From Haematococcus lacustris (Eukaryota > Chlorophyta > Chlorophyceae > Chlamydomonadales > Haematococcaceae): a DNA stretch of 64,000 bases. A program made the position numbers and the translations under genes. Below, piece by piece: positions 54,646 through 64,000 of the stretch. Position 1 is the stretch's first letter; each line of letters starts with the position of its first letter. The DNA is taken from the NCBI GenBank assembly GCA_030144725.1, contig JASKMD010000007.1:5738001-5802000 (forward strand), read 5' to 3'. Under the pieces are notes generated by a model, which did no database searches, was not told the origin of the DNA, and saw nothing but the letters and a program-made list of their open reading frames with translations.

Positions 54646-54955
54646 CAAGGCGGGGGCGGCAGCTTACTTGGCGCCTCTTCGTTTCCCAGCCATTCCTGCG
54701 TTTCTTGTCGTTGCGTTCTCCTGTCGTTGTTTTCCTTGAGGCGAACGAAACGGTGTGATGGAACCAACAGGAGCGACGAGTTATTACACAGCGCGGATCT
54801 CACGGCTAGGGACACGAACCTTTCAGTTTCTTTGCCGGGCCCTTCTTTTGCTTGTCGGTGCCCTTCTGCTTCTTCTTATGATGTCGTTGAGACGGACGGT
54901 GGCCTTTTCAAGCAACTTGGGTTTCGCGTAAAATTCGTGGAGTGATGATCATCCC
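54646..54955 (-). pseudogene. Fanzor N-terminal piece beyond the LINE fragment
   Basis: The minus-strand frame VRSALCNNSSLLLVPSHRFV, RLKENNDRRTQRQETQEWLG, NEEAPSKLPPPPC parallels [20 protein letters not shown] ... NKETPRKGPPPPVWEV of the 6-7 kb copy, including the RKGPPPP-type boundary. Further upstream is a KKKQKGTDKQKKGPAKKLK-like basic segment. Confidence 0.45.
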
Positions 54956-55776
54956 GCATATGTGCTCATGCAGCACACCCATGCGCAGGTACAGCCTGTT
55001 TCAGAAACTTGAGTGGGGTCACAGTGGGGGCTACAGCACTGAAGCAAGTGGGTGCCTCTCAAGCGACACTGCATCAAATATCATTAGCTACAGCCCCCAA
55101 GGACTCAACATTGGGGGATCGGGGCGATGTTTGGTGCTGAGCACGTACCCGGGGTGGAACACATGATCACCAACCTGTCCACCTACAGCAAATGGCTGGC
55201 AAGCAGCACACAGTACAATGCCTGGGCCAGTGTTAGTTTGTTTTGCCAACATCTCCTGTCTTGTCAGCACAGGCAGACCTGGGGCTGCAACAGCTGGCTG
55301 AAGGGCTAATCTGTTTGCCCTCTGTGTGAGAGGCATGCGCATGGGGCACTTGCTAGGGCTGGCGCCAGAACATGGGCAGTGCCCGCGGCATGGGGCTGGG
55401 GTGGGGGCCGGGTGAAGAGCTTAGCGTACAAGACACATTACAGGACAATTGTCTCTCAACTCTAGTGGCTCTGCGCAACCTACAGGTTCTAATCAGCAGC
55501 CGAAGTGTCCCTCAGCGAGCTACTCATGCACTTAATGCATACGTCAAGCTAGGCAGCAGTTCAAAGGCCTGCTGAAATGCCCAGGACACACTGTATGCTG
55601 CCAATGAGGTCATGATGCCACATCCATGCCAGTCACTATCCTGGGCACCACATGCTCCTAAAACTGTGTAGTTTGCGCTGCAGTGTGCGCTGTCAAGCTG
55701 TATCCAGCGGTGGCAGCACACCTGGCAGCGCTTGCACAGTTGCACCACCCAAGACCGCCCCGGCCTGCCCTCATGC
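54956..55776. other. Diverged copy of the 58 kb repeat; no gene
   Basis: About 55170-55420 is a diverged version of 57,935-58,345 (shared CAGCAAATGG, CTGGGGCTGCA, GGGCACTT, GTGCCCGCGGCATG blocks). The remainder shows nothing supported. Confidence 0.45.
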
Positions 55777-56490
55777 TCACTTATTCATCCAGATCTGTGT
55801 TTGCTTAGACCTGCAAAGCAGTAGGCACAGGTTCAACGCGTGAGACATGCCCATACACATCACCAACCTGCAAAGGCTGCTCCGCTCACCTGTAAATCTT
55901 CTTCTGCAGCTGCAGCAGGCCAAACAGCAAGCCCTCCGCAGTGGGGGGGCACCCAGGAACGTAGATGTCCGTAGGCACAATGCGGTCACATCCTCGTACC
56001 ACGGCGTAGGAGTAGTGGTAGTAACCACCTCCATTTGCGCAACTGCCCATAGACACCACCCACTTGGGCTCAGGCATCTGATCATACACCTTCCGCAGAG
56101 CTGGAGCCATTTTGTTCGTCAGTGTGCCTGCCACAATCATCACATCGGACTGCCTTGGCGAAGGCCTAAAGATGATGCCGAAGCGGTCAAGGTCGTATCT
56201 GCACATAACAAAATAAGTCTGGCATCCTCAAACCCTGTGCTAAGCTTCGCTGCTTGGCGGAGCTCATGACAGCGTGACGCACACACCTAGCTGCGCCTGC
56301 ATGCATCATCTCCACCGCGCAACAGGCTAAGCCGAACGTCATGGGCCAGATAGAGCCCGCCCGAGCCCAGTTCAGGACGTGGTCCACCTTCGACACCACA
56401 TACTCTAGGTTATTGGGCCGCACGGCCTTTGTTAGCTGCGACATGTATGGAACGAGGTCACTGGGGTGTGTCGACGACGGGACAGACCAG
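55777..56490 (-). CDS. NDUFS7: NADH:ubiquinone oxidoreductase subunit PSST (NDUFS7), 5' exon(s) unresolved
   Basis: Complex I subunit that binds iron-sulfur cluster N2 at the end of the electron chain to ubiquinone; mitochondrial. Exons (minus): about 56490-56287 ([20 protein letters not shown], then [20 protein letters not shown]), 56199-55890 ([20 protein letters not shown] to [13 protein letters not shown]) and 55810-55777 ([10 protein letters not shown], stop). The split Arg codons AG|A and AG|G confirm the phases. N2 ligands are present: tandem Cys in ACCAVEM, Cys in GSCANGG, Cys in PGCPP. The upstream mitochondrial presequence exon was not identified, so the 5' limit is approximate. The plus strand carries no gene here. 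Confidence 0.9.
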
Positions 56491-57990
56491 GAAGACAAGA
56501 AAGTAGTAGTTGGCACGACGTGGCTCACCCATGTGCCACATGATGCTCACAAATTCCCTTAAACCCTGCGACGACACAATCTGGCCAGTGAACACTAATC
56601 AGGCCTGGCAGCCTACCTATGTGGAATTGTGATGATGGCCAGAGGGTGATGGGAGTGGAAGTTGCAAGGGGCAGGGGGGGCGGGGAGATCCCTACAACAC
56701 AGTAGCCATTCTCTATGCCTGCAGCTGTGATGCATACGATCTGCGCGATATGAAATGCGACACGCTGATTAGAGTTCATGTGATCCCACTGCCCATTGGT
56801 GGCGATAGGAAGTTGGGTGCTGCTATGCCTTGTCCAAGCGCAAGGGAAGGTGGTGTGGGTGGACAGTGAGGGGTAGCCCTTGCCATGCTGCTGCTGCTGC
56901 TGTTCCTGGGCTGCCATGGAAGGCTAGCTGCAGCAGTTCAGACTGGTGAAGGGGTGGCTTAGTCAGGCCACATGCCTATTTCTGCGGCACTGCTCAACTA
57001 CAACAGTCCACAGCAAGGACAGCCCATTACTTACTCCAGGAGTGCAGGTGAGCTTGCATGTTTGTGTGTTGTTTGCGGCGCTGCCCACCTCGAGTCGTGT
57101 GCACCCTCAAGGTCTTCTAGACCAGATGCTGGATCATTTAAACGGCTTACCTCCTACAACACATTATTCCCCTACTGAGGCGTAGAGGCTGTGTTATCTG
57201 TTATCCAAACTGTTTGCATGCAACAAGCATCCGGCATCAAAAATAACCCATTCCCACCCCTCCCCCCTTGCGAGCGTCAGGCGACCAGTGTTGGCTTATA
57301 TCTCCTATAGCCCACAGCAGGGACTCAGTGCAAGTGAGGGGTGAGGAGACTCTAGGAGTGCGCGTGAGCTTGCACCTGTTGTGACCTGCCCAGTGGCCTG
57401 CTGCAACGCTAGAGACAGAGCCGACAGACGTCAAGCCTCCCCTCCTCCCTCCACCTCCTCCCTAAGACTGGCCTCAGGAGCGTTGGTGGTGCAGATGCCT
57501 AAGGGGCATGGGCACATGAGCAGTCAAGCAACAAGCCGGCGCACAGATGGATGAACAAAGGCACTGCCCGCATGCAAGACCTAGACGATATGTGACGTGA
57601 CAGGCAAGAAAGCAAACAGGGAAAGGACTTCCTGCTGCTCTCCACAGCTGTCATGTGTGCATGGCTGCCCTGCCCCTATCGCACTACCCACCCTCAACCA
57701 TGTCCCTGCCCCTAGCCCTACTCCATCTGCTCGCTGTGGACCTTATTTAGCCTCCCTTCCACCCTGGGCCAAGGCTTTAGCTTTGCCTCCTTTCCCAGGC
57801 TCCTTCTCCCAGCCTGCGCTGTGGAATGCTCTTTCGTTGCCTGCTCCCTTCAACACAGGTTGGCATCTGGGTCCCAGATGGTGAGGGGTGAAAAAGGCCC
57901 TCCCCCTCAACTTGAGTATACAGGCCCTCCCCCTCACCCGACTTGTCCAGCCACAGCAAATGGTTGGCATACAGCACTCAGAACACGGCC
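56491..57990. other. No convincing gene
   Basis: Presumably holds the first exon(s) and promoter of NDUFS7 on the minus strand (a CAGCAGCAGC stretch lies at 56888). No presequence exon could be fixed. Confidence 0.35.
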
Positions 57991-58650
57991 AGGGCCAGGC
58001 CGTAGCTGTACACTGGACATGTGCTTTGCTTGCCTTCATCAGCTATGGCACCTGGCCGGCAAACAGAACCACCTGAAGACCTAAGCCTGAGCTGGAGGCT
58101 AGGGCTGGGGCTGGGGCTGGGAACTGGGGCTAGGGCTGGGGCTAGCCCACTGTTGGCTTGTCTTGCCAACATATCCTGTCTTGCCAAGGGAGGCGCCAAG
58201 GCAAGCCTGGGGCTGCATCAGCTAGCTGAAGGGCTAATCTGTTCGCCCTCTGCGTGAAAAGGCATGGGCATGGGGCACTTAGCAGGGCTGGCGCCAGGAC
58301 ATGGGCAGTGCCCGCGGCATGAGGTTGAGGTGGGGGCCGGGTGAAGAGCTAGGCAACCAGACTGCTGCACTTGCCTGCACCATCCAACCTGCCCTGCTTG
58401 CCAACACCCTACTTTGCTCATCAGCTTTGGGATGCTGCAGCTGACATGGGCTGGGTGGGGGGCTCTGCTGCTTGGTGCCAAATTTTCAGCAATGCCTGTT
58501 ACTCAATAACCTGTGTGGGGATGGTGGCATGGCAAGCCCTAGCTACTAATAGCGCGTGGAACATGCAGCAGTCAGGGTGGCCCTCTGCCCTCGACAAATA
58601 CCGGTTGAAGGCCTGCTCAGCGCTGCCCACAAACAGCCGCCCAGCGGCAG

Positions 58651-58827
58651 ATGCTTGCACAGCTGGTCAGGGCCACACACCCTGCTGCCGACCCAGCGGC
58701 ATCCACCGTGCTCGTGACGGCGTGCAGCGCGCTGCAAGGCCCTGCTGGGTCGCATGCCGCGCAGATCCCTGCTGTTGAGCTTGCTGGCCGCACCGCCCTC
58801 ACGAGGCAAAGGGATGCCGCAATGTGA
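58651..58827 (+). CDS. Possible C-terminal exon of an unidentified gene
   Basis: Frame MLAQLVRATHPAADPAASTV, LVTACSALQGPAGSHAAQIP, AVELAGRTALTRQRDAAM, stop, open further upstream. Helix-forming, balanced composition. Repeated identically at 62859-63035. No family recognised. Confidence 0.28.
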   Translation: MLAQLVRATHPAADPAASTVLVTACSALQGPAGSHAAQIPAVELAGRTALTRQRDAAM

Positions 58828-59119
58828 AGCTACTACAGCAGCAAGTCAGCTTCAGTACCCAGAAGCAGCGGATTCTGTCTCGGCGAGTGAGATGTCGGAG
58901 CCACTCATTCCGAAACCCAGGATAAGACTGGGCACATCGCTCGCAGCAGCACACTCTTGCGACAACGTTAACTGCTTAACAAGCAAACCTCGCACGCTCT
59001 AAGCCTTGCCGAGCCGCGCAGTCCGCGCAAATCCATCGGTCAGCACCCTCGAGACTTGGTTGACTCCTTGACTGTCGAGACCCGCCTTTCAGCACACCCG
59101 CAGCATCACCCCTTGCAGC

Positions 59120-59831
59120 ATGGTCGGCTTCAAGCTCCCTCTTGATGTGAGTGCCGCGGGTTGTCTTGTCTGGCAGCGGGCTGCTAGCGCTCACAGCCTT
59201 GACCTGAGCCGCACATTGCACGGCAGCAGCAGCAGTAGCAGCGGCCTCGCCGTGTCGCCCAGCACACCACGATGCTGGGTGTTGGCGGGGCGTTGTTCAA
59301 GTAATCCGCTGTCCCTGTCCCTGCAGGCCTGGGTCCTGAGCGTCCCCATTGCTTATGCATGCTGCGCTCTGACTGGCCTGGTGGTGAGCTGGCAGGCAGG
59401 GAGCAGCCAGACCAAGCAGCTCCCCACAGCCGCAGGCATGCCATCCAACACCGCTTGCAGCCTGAAATGGCCATGCTGAGGCTGCGCAGCCTGCAGCTAG
59501 GCGCAGCCTCAAGGGCCCTGCCCCGCTGCCCTCCATATGGAGCTAGAGTAGCATGCCAGCCACTGCTGCAGCCCTGCAGCCCCTAGGGGAGCCCAGGCTC
59601 CCCTTGCCACTGGCACCTGCCCCGCCCCTCAGCCCTGCTGCGCCTGGCCTGCTGCTGCAGGTGCACACGCTGGCTGTTGACCCTGAGATGACCAACCTGA
59701 GCAGCTACATGAACGAGGACCAGACAGGCATTGCTGCCCGGGGTACAAAGTACAACGATGATGTGGCGCACATGTTCAGGGAGCGCGTCGCAAAGCACAA
59801 GTTTGGCGTGTTCAACAACGCTGGCAACTGA
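59120..59831 (+). CDS. Small single-pass membrane protein, three exons (left copy)
   Basis: Exons 59120-59146 (MVGFKLPLD), 59327-59383 (AWVLSVPIAYACCALTGLV) and 59661-59831 (VHTLAVDPEMTNLSSYMNED, then KYNDDVAHMFRERVAKHKFG, VFNNAGN stop). All junctions are GT-AG in phase 0, giving 84 residues. One transmembrane helix (exon 2) and a polar, mostly helical C-terminal tail. Size and layout resemble accessory subunits of mitochondrial membrane complexes, but I cannot name the family. The complete splice pattern and natural stop make it a credible gene. Confidence 0.65.
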
Positions 59832-60543
59832 GTTGGTCTTGGAGCCTGCAGGGGTTAGAGCAGGCAGCCCTTGGCACCGGGCTGGGACACGCCCTGTGAC
59901 AGCCCAGGTCAGCGGGCGCTTCCTGCTGGCCTCCAGGGGTGCTAGAGGTGCATTGCTTGAACTCTTATGCACCATTGACTTGCATGATGCATGGCATTGT
60001 TTCCCTTGCTGCTGCTGGCGCTACTTGTACATCGTGCTTGCATAGACCTCAGCTGGCAGGTTCCTTTTGGCTTGCATGCCTGCATGCTTGGACCAAACAG
60101 CTTGTTTTCTCTCCCTGGCTCGGTTTTGGTGCATCCCATTGGCTGCATGTCTGCCATCTTATGTGTATTGTAGGGGCTAGGTCCTTGTCGGGCTGACTGC
60201 CAGGCAAGTGAGTGCAGGGGGCGCAGCGAATGGCGGTGTTATCCCTACCACTGCTTGTAATCGGTGGCTTTGCAATCGTTCTCACAGCAGCGCACCTATG
60301 AGCTGTCAGCGAAGCGCAACCTGATCAGGTAACAGCAGCCAGGTCAGGTAAAAGCAGCCAGCGCTCTGTAACGTTCCATTGTGCAGGCTCATTTGAGGTC
60401 AGTGAGATGCTTGGGCTGGGCAGCGCAGGCAGGGCACACCTCAGCACTGGGCAGTTATTTGACGAAGTCGTGATCGGCCCCACGCCATCACCACCAGCTA
60501 CAGCTCAACCGCTGGAGGGTTATGATGATGTGGCCTACACCGC
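59832..60543. other. No convincing gene
   Basis: 3' untranslated region of the small gene followed by unassigned DNA. Confidence 0.4.
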
Positions 60544-61093
60544 TTAAGCCGTCAGCCGTAAGGCTGCTAGGCCGCCCTCCCCCTCTAGGGGTTCGGGACT
60601 TTCTGTAACGCACTTCAAAGCAAGGTGCACAAACAGAGGTGCACATGGACTCAACATGAAGTCATGCAAGTTCTCATTATTGTTCTGTAAAGTCATGGCA
60701 AACTCCGGCTGCTGCCTCCTGATGGAACTCGTGGCAGTGCACTCAAAGATGAAATGCATGGCGTCATCCACTACCCCATCTGTGCATCTGGTGCATGTGC
60801 GATCAATGAAAGTTACCCCCGCAAACCGAGCCTTCTCCACCCCCAGACAAGCTCGTGCGAACTTCTGTAGAGTGCTGTCTGTTGAGCAGGTGTGGTGCCA
60901 TGTGATTGATGCCAATGTCGTCCCCATGTTTGAACCATGCAGCATACGAACATCTCTCCCGATGCACCGTCTCAGGCAGTCTAGGCTCTCCCTCAAACCC
61001 AACCCAACGCCTCCCCCACCTCTCGAGCCACTTGACTTCCATAGCCTTGGTGCCTAGGACCATGTCCGGGCTCAAGGTAAACTCACCCCCCAT
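60544..61093 (-). mobile_element. LINE ORF2 C-terminus with zinc-knuckle (zf-RVT-like)
   Basis: Two overlapping minus frames join by a frameshift: MVLGTKAMEVKWLERWGRRW, then ASITWHHTCSTDSTLQKFAR, FAGVTFIDRTCTRCTDGVVD, DAMHFIFECTATSSIRRQQP. CxxC...H(F/x)xFEC at the end of the protein is typical of the zinc-binding region that closes many non-LTR retrotransposon ORF2 products. The frame ends LALKCVTESPEPLEGEGGLA ALRLTA; this tail is the source of the short repeats at 2.26, 2.76, 32.52, 38.02 and 43.49 kb. No RT domain upstream, so it is a 5'-truncated copy. Confidence 0.65.
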
Positions 61094-61704
61094 CAGCTCT
61101 CTGGCGGCCAGCTGGAACTGAGCACTGGAGGGTTAAAGCGTAGGCTGTTGAGGTAGTGGCATGTTAGCGCATGTGGTAAAAAAGATCTGAAACAGAAGAT
61201 CAAGGTTGACCGTGGTGATCGTGGATTTCAAATGTATCGACAAGCGCAGCTTCTTAGTACTTCTCTCACACATGAGCTGCCGCTCCATTTATCTAATGCT
61301 ACTGCACACGATTCCCAGTGTAATTGCTGCAAAGGATCTTGTGCAGCTGCCGCGGCAGGTTGCGAAAGAAGAAAAGTACTCTTTGTCTAAACCACGACCC
61401 AGAAGTTGTTTGGACGGGACATCTCGTGCCAAGCGGCTTTTGAAAGGCAAGCAATGGGACTAGTTGGCGTCACGGCGTTTGCATCGAATGAGCACGTCAC
61501 GCAGTAACGATGTTAACGGTCCATATGCGACTGGACGCCGCCGCCGCCCTGCTCAACACCCTGACACGGCCTTTCGTTAAGCGGGACTTGAGCTACAACG
61601 CGGCTGGTCCCCAGACCGTCACACAATGTTCGGTATAGGCCGTGGCCAGCACAGCGGCAACGACTCTGCCCACCCCTGACCCCAGCTCTGCCGCCCAGCT
61701 GCCG
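61094..61704. other. No convincing gene
   Basis: No supported coding region. Confidence 0.4.
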
Positions 61705-62075
61705 TCAGGACCAGGTGAGGGCCATGACCAGCACGGTGACGTTGTCCACGGTACCCCGCCTCACTGCCAGGGCCAGGGCAGCCTCAGCCGCCAGGGTGGC
61801 GTCCGCTGAGGTGGGCTTGCCTGCCTTGGCACCCTCACATGCCTGCAGCCAGGAGGGTAGAGGGGAGGCCATGCTGCCTGAAACCGCGCCCTGCCCTGGC
61901 TGCTGCAGCTGCTGCTGCAGATGGTCTTAATGGGGAATTCAGCAATGCATTGCCACAGGCAGTCGATTCCTCCAGCCTGTAACAGTTCTGCCTAGCACTC
62001 CCCGCCCCGCTCCGCCCCACCCACTTGTAAGGCCGAGTGCACGGCATCAACAGCGTCCTGGTCGGTCATCACATC
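61705..62075 (-). CDS. PP2C-type protein phosphatase, 3' exons only
   Basis: Exon 62075-62025 (DVMTDQDAVDAVHSALQ) and exon 61842-61705 (ACEGAKAGKPTSADATLAAE, then LALAVRRGTVDNVTVLVMAL, TWS stop), both with good splice sites in phase 0. DVMTDQDAVDAV fits the segment after the PP2C metal-binding DGxWD motif, and RRGTVDNVTVLV fits the closing GSxDNxTVxVV strand, whose Asp is a metal ligand. The upstream catalytic exons are absent; upstream DNA is the duplicated segment from 62197. So the gene is either truncated by that duplication or has a long intron. Confidence 0.65.
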
Positions 62076-62196
62076 CTTGCAAGTTCCCTAGCCAAGCTGC
62101 TGTGGCCCTGAGCCCCCTCCCCCTATCAGCTCTCTCAGCTGGCATTACTCTGGCACCAGTACAGTACACATGGTGAGAGGTGAAGACTGCCTGGGC

Positions 62197-64000
62197 CAGG
62201 CCGTAGCTGTACACTGGACATGTGCTTTGCTTGCCTTTATCAGCTATGGCACCTGGCCGGCAAACAGAACCACCTGAAGACCTAAGCCTAAGCTGGAGGC
62301 TAGGGCTGGGGCTGGGGCTGGAAACTGGGGCTAGGGCTGGGGCTGGGGCTGGGCCACTGTTGGCTTGTCTTGCCAACATATCCTGTCTTGCCAAGGGAGG
62401 CGCCAAGGCAAGCCTGGGGCTGCATCAGCTGGCTGAAGGGCTGATCTGTTCGCCTTCTGTGTGCAAAAGGCATGGGCATGGGGCACTTAGCAGGGCTGGC
62501 GCCAGGACATGGGCAGTGCCCGCGGCATGAGGTTGAGGTGGGGGCCGGGTGAAGAGCTAGGCAACCAGACTGCTGCACTTGCCTGCACCATCCAACCTGC
62601 CCTGCTTGCCAACACCCTACTTTGCTCATCAGCTTTGGGATGCTGCAGCTGACATGGGCTGGGTGGGGGGCTCTGCTGCTTGGTGCCAAATTTTCAGCAA
62701 TGCCTGTTACTCAATAACCTGTGTGGGGATGGTGGCATGGCAAGCCCTAGCTACTAATAGCGCGTGGAACATGCAGCAGTCAGGGTGGCCCTCTGCCCTC
62801 GACAAATACCGGTTGAAGGCCTGCTCAGCGCTGCCCACAAACAGCCGCCCAGCGGCAGATGCTTGCACAGCTGGTCAGGGCCACACACCCTGCTGCCGAC
62901 CCAGCGGCATCCACCGTGCTCGTGACGGCGTGCAGCGCGCTGCAAGGCCCTGCTGGGTCGCATGCCGCGCAGATCCCTGCTGTTGAGCTTGCTGGCCGCA
63001 CCGCCCTCACGAGGCAAAGGGATGCCGCAATGTGAAGCTACTACAGCAGCAAGTCAGCTTCAGTACCCAGAAGCAGCGGATTCTGTCTCGGCGAGTGAGA
63101 TGTCGGAGCCACTCATTCCGAAACCCAGGATAAGACTGGGCACATCGCTCGCAGCAGCACACTCTTGCGACAACGTTAACTGCTTAACAAGCAAACCTCG
63201 CACGCTCTAAGCCTTGCCGAGCCGCGCAGTCCGCGCAAATCCATCGGTCAGCACCCTCGAGACTTGGTTGACTCCTTGACTGTCGAGACCCGCCTTTCAG
63301 CACACCCGCAGCATCACCCCTTGCAGCATGGTCGGCTTCAAGCTCCCTCTTGATGTGAGTGCCGCGGGTTGTCTTGTCTGGCAGCGGGCTGCTAGCGCTC
63401 ACAGCCTTGACCTGAGCCGCACATTGCACGGCAGCAGCAGCAGTAGCAGCGGCCTCGCCGTGTCGCCCAGCACACCACGATGCTGGGTGTTGGCGGGGCG
63501 TTGTTCAAGTAATCCGCTGTCCCTGTCCCTGCAGGCCTGGGTCCTGAGCGTCCCCATTGCTTATGCATGCTGCGCTCTGACTGGCCTGGTGGTGAGCTGG
63601 CAGGCAGGGAGCAGCCAGACCAAGCAGCTCCCCACAGCCGCAGGCATGCCATCCAACACCGCTTGCAGCCTGAAATGGCCATGCTGAGGCTGCGCAGCCT
63701 GCAGCTAGGCGCAGCCTCAAGGGCCCTGCCCCGCTGCCCTCCATATGGAGCTAGAGTAGCATGCCAGCCACTGCTGCAGCCCTGCAGCCCCTAGGGGAGC
63801 CCAGGCTCCCCTTGCCACTGGCACCTGCCCCGCCCCTCAGCCCTGCTGCGCCTGGCCTGCTGCTGCAGGTGCACACGCTGGCTGTTGACCCTGAGATGAC
63901 CAACCTGAGCAGCTACATGAACGAGGACCAGACAGGCATTGCTGCCCGGGGTACAAAGTACAACGATGATGTGGCGCACATGTTCAGGGAGCGCGTCGCA
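62197..64000. repeat. Direct duplication, right copy (runs off window)
   Basis: Second copy of 57992 onward. Confidence 0.9.
63328..64000 (+). CDS. Small single-pass membrane protein (right copy, cut by window edge)
   Basis: Exons 63328-63354, 63535-63591 and 63869 to the edge, identical in translation to the left copy as far as FRERVA. The two genes are recent duplicates in the same orientation. Confidence 0.6.

Larger units (their letters stand above)
57992..59831. repeat. Direct duplication, left copy
   Basis: Matches 62197-64000 at a spacing of 4.20-4.21 kb. Identity looks complete across 58350-59790; small indels and substitutions occur near the left edge (58090-58260). The homology runs to the end of the window in the right copy. 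Confidence 0.9.

Overview
This is nuclear DNA of a green alga, most likely a chlamydomonadalean (Haematococcus/Chlamydomonas-like) chlorophyte; genus is inference. The evidence is GC-rich, intron-dense genes with GT-AG splice sites, eukaryote-only genes (sterol glucosyltransferase, ARF-like GTPase, nuclear NDUFS7, PP2C) and plentiful LINE/SINE debris and microsatellites. Bacterial operon signals are absent.

Layout: 1-17.4 kb is a transposon-rich stretch. At least nine relics of a TnpB-like protein family, best matched to Fanzor (eukaryotic RNA-guided nucleases of the OMEGA group), lie among isolated plus-strand exons of unidentified genes. A second, diverged Fanzor subfamily occurs at 3.35-3.79 kb and 16.37-17.40 kb. 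A SINE with a perfect 13-bp target-site duplication is at 17.9-18.05 kb. From 18.6 to at least 26.4 kb a sterol 3-beta-glucosyltransferase (UGT80 type) can be assembled from 12 exons; Fanzor debris sits in two of its introns. From 28.17 to about 48.85 kb there is a tandem array of about 3.8 units of 5.48-5.49 kb. Each full unit holds an uncharacterised gene with a 384-codon frame, a copy of an exon-like frame from the 3' end of the glucosyltransferase region, a 102-bp LINE-derived fragment and a Fanzor relic. From 50.0 to 52.7 kb a complete seven-exon ARF-like GTPase runs on the minus strand, with a CCCCA/CCCCG satellite in one intron. Another Fanzor relic, interrupted by a LINE reverse-transcriptase fragment, is at 53.1-54.95 kb. 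NDUFS7 (complex I PSST subunit) is at 55.8-56.5 kb, minus strand. The end of the window holds two direct copies, 4.2 kb apart, of a segment carrying a small membrane-protein gene. Between them lie a LINE C-terminus and the 3' exons of a PP2C phosphatase.

The main discovery-type signal is the Fanzor family: repeated C-termini with the RuvC-III motif (DRDCNAALN), a DEHRTS motif, an exon-1 start MPPRKRPSA beneath a TATA-like box, and a non-coding 3' flank conserved from copy to copy that is a candidate guide-RNA (omega RNA) region. No copy here looks complete: frames are broken, 5' deleted or fused. The host genes are housekeeping functions (sterol glucosylation, small-GTPase signalling, respiration) and form no common pathway.
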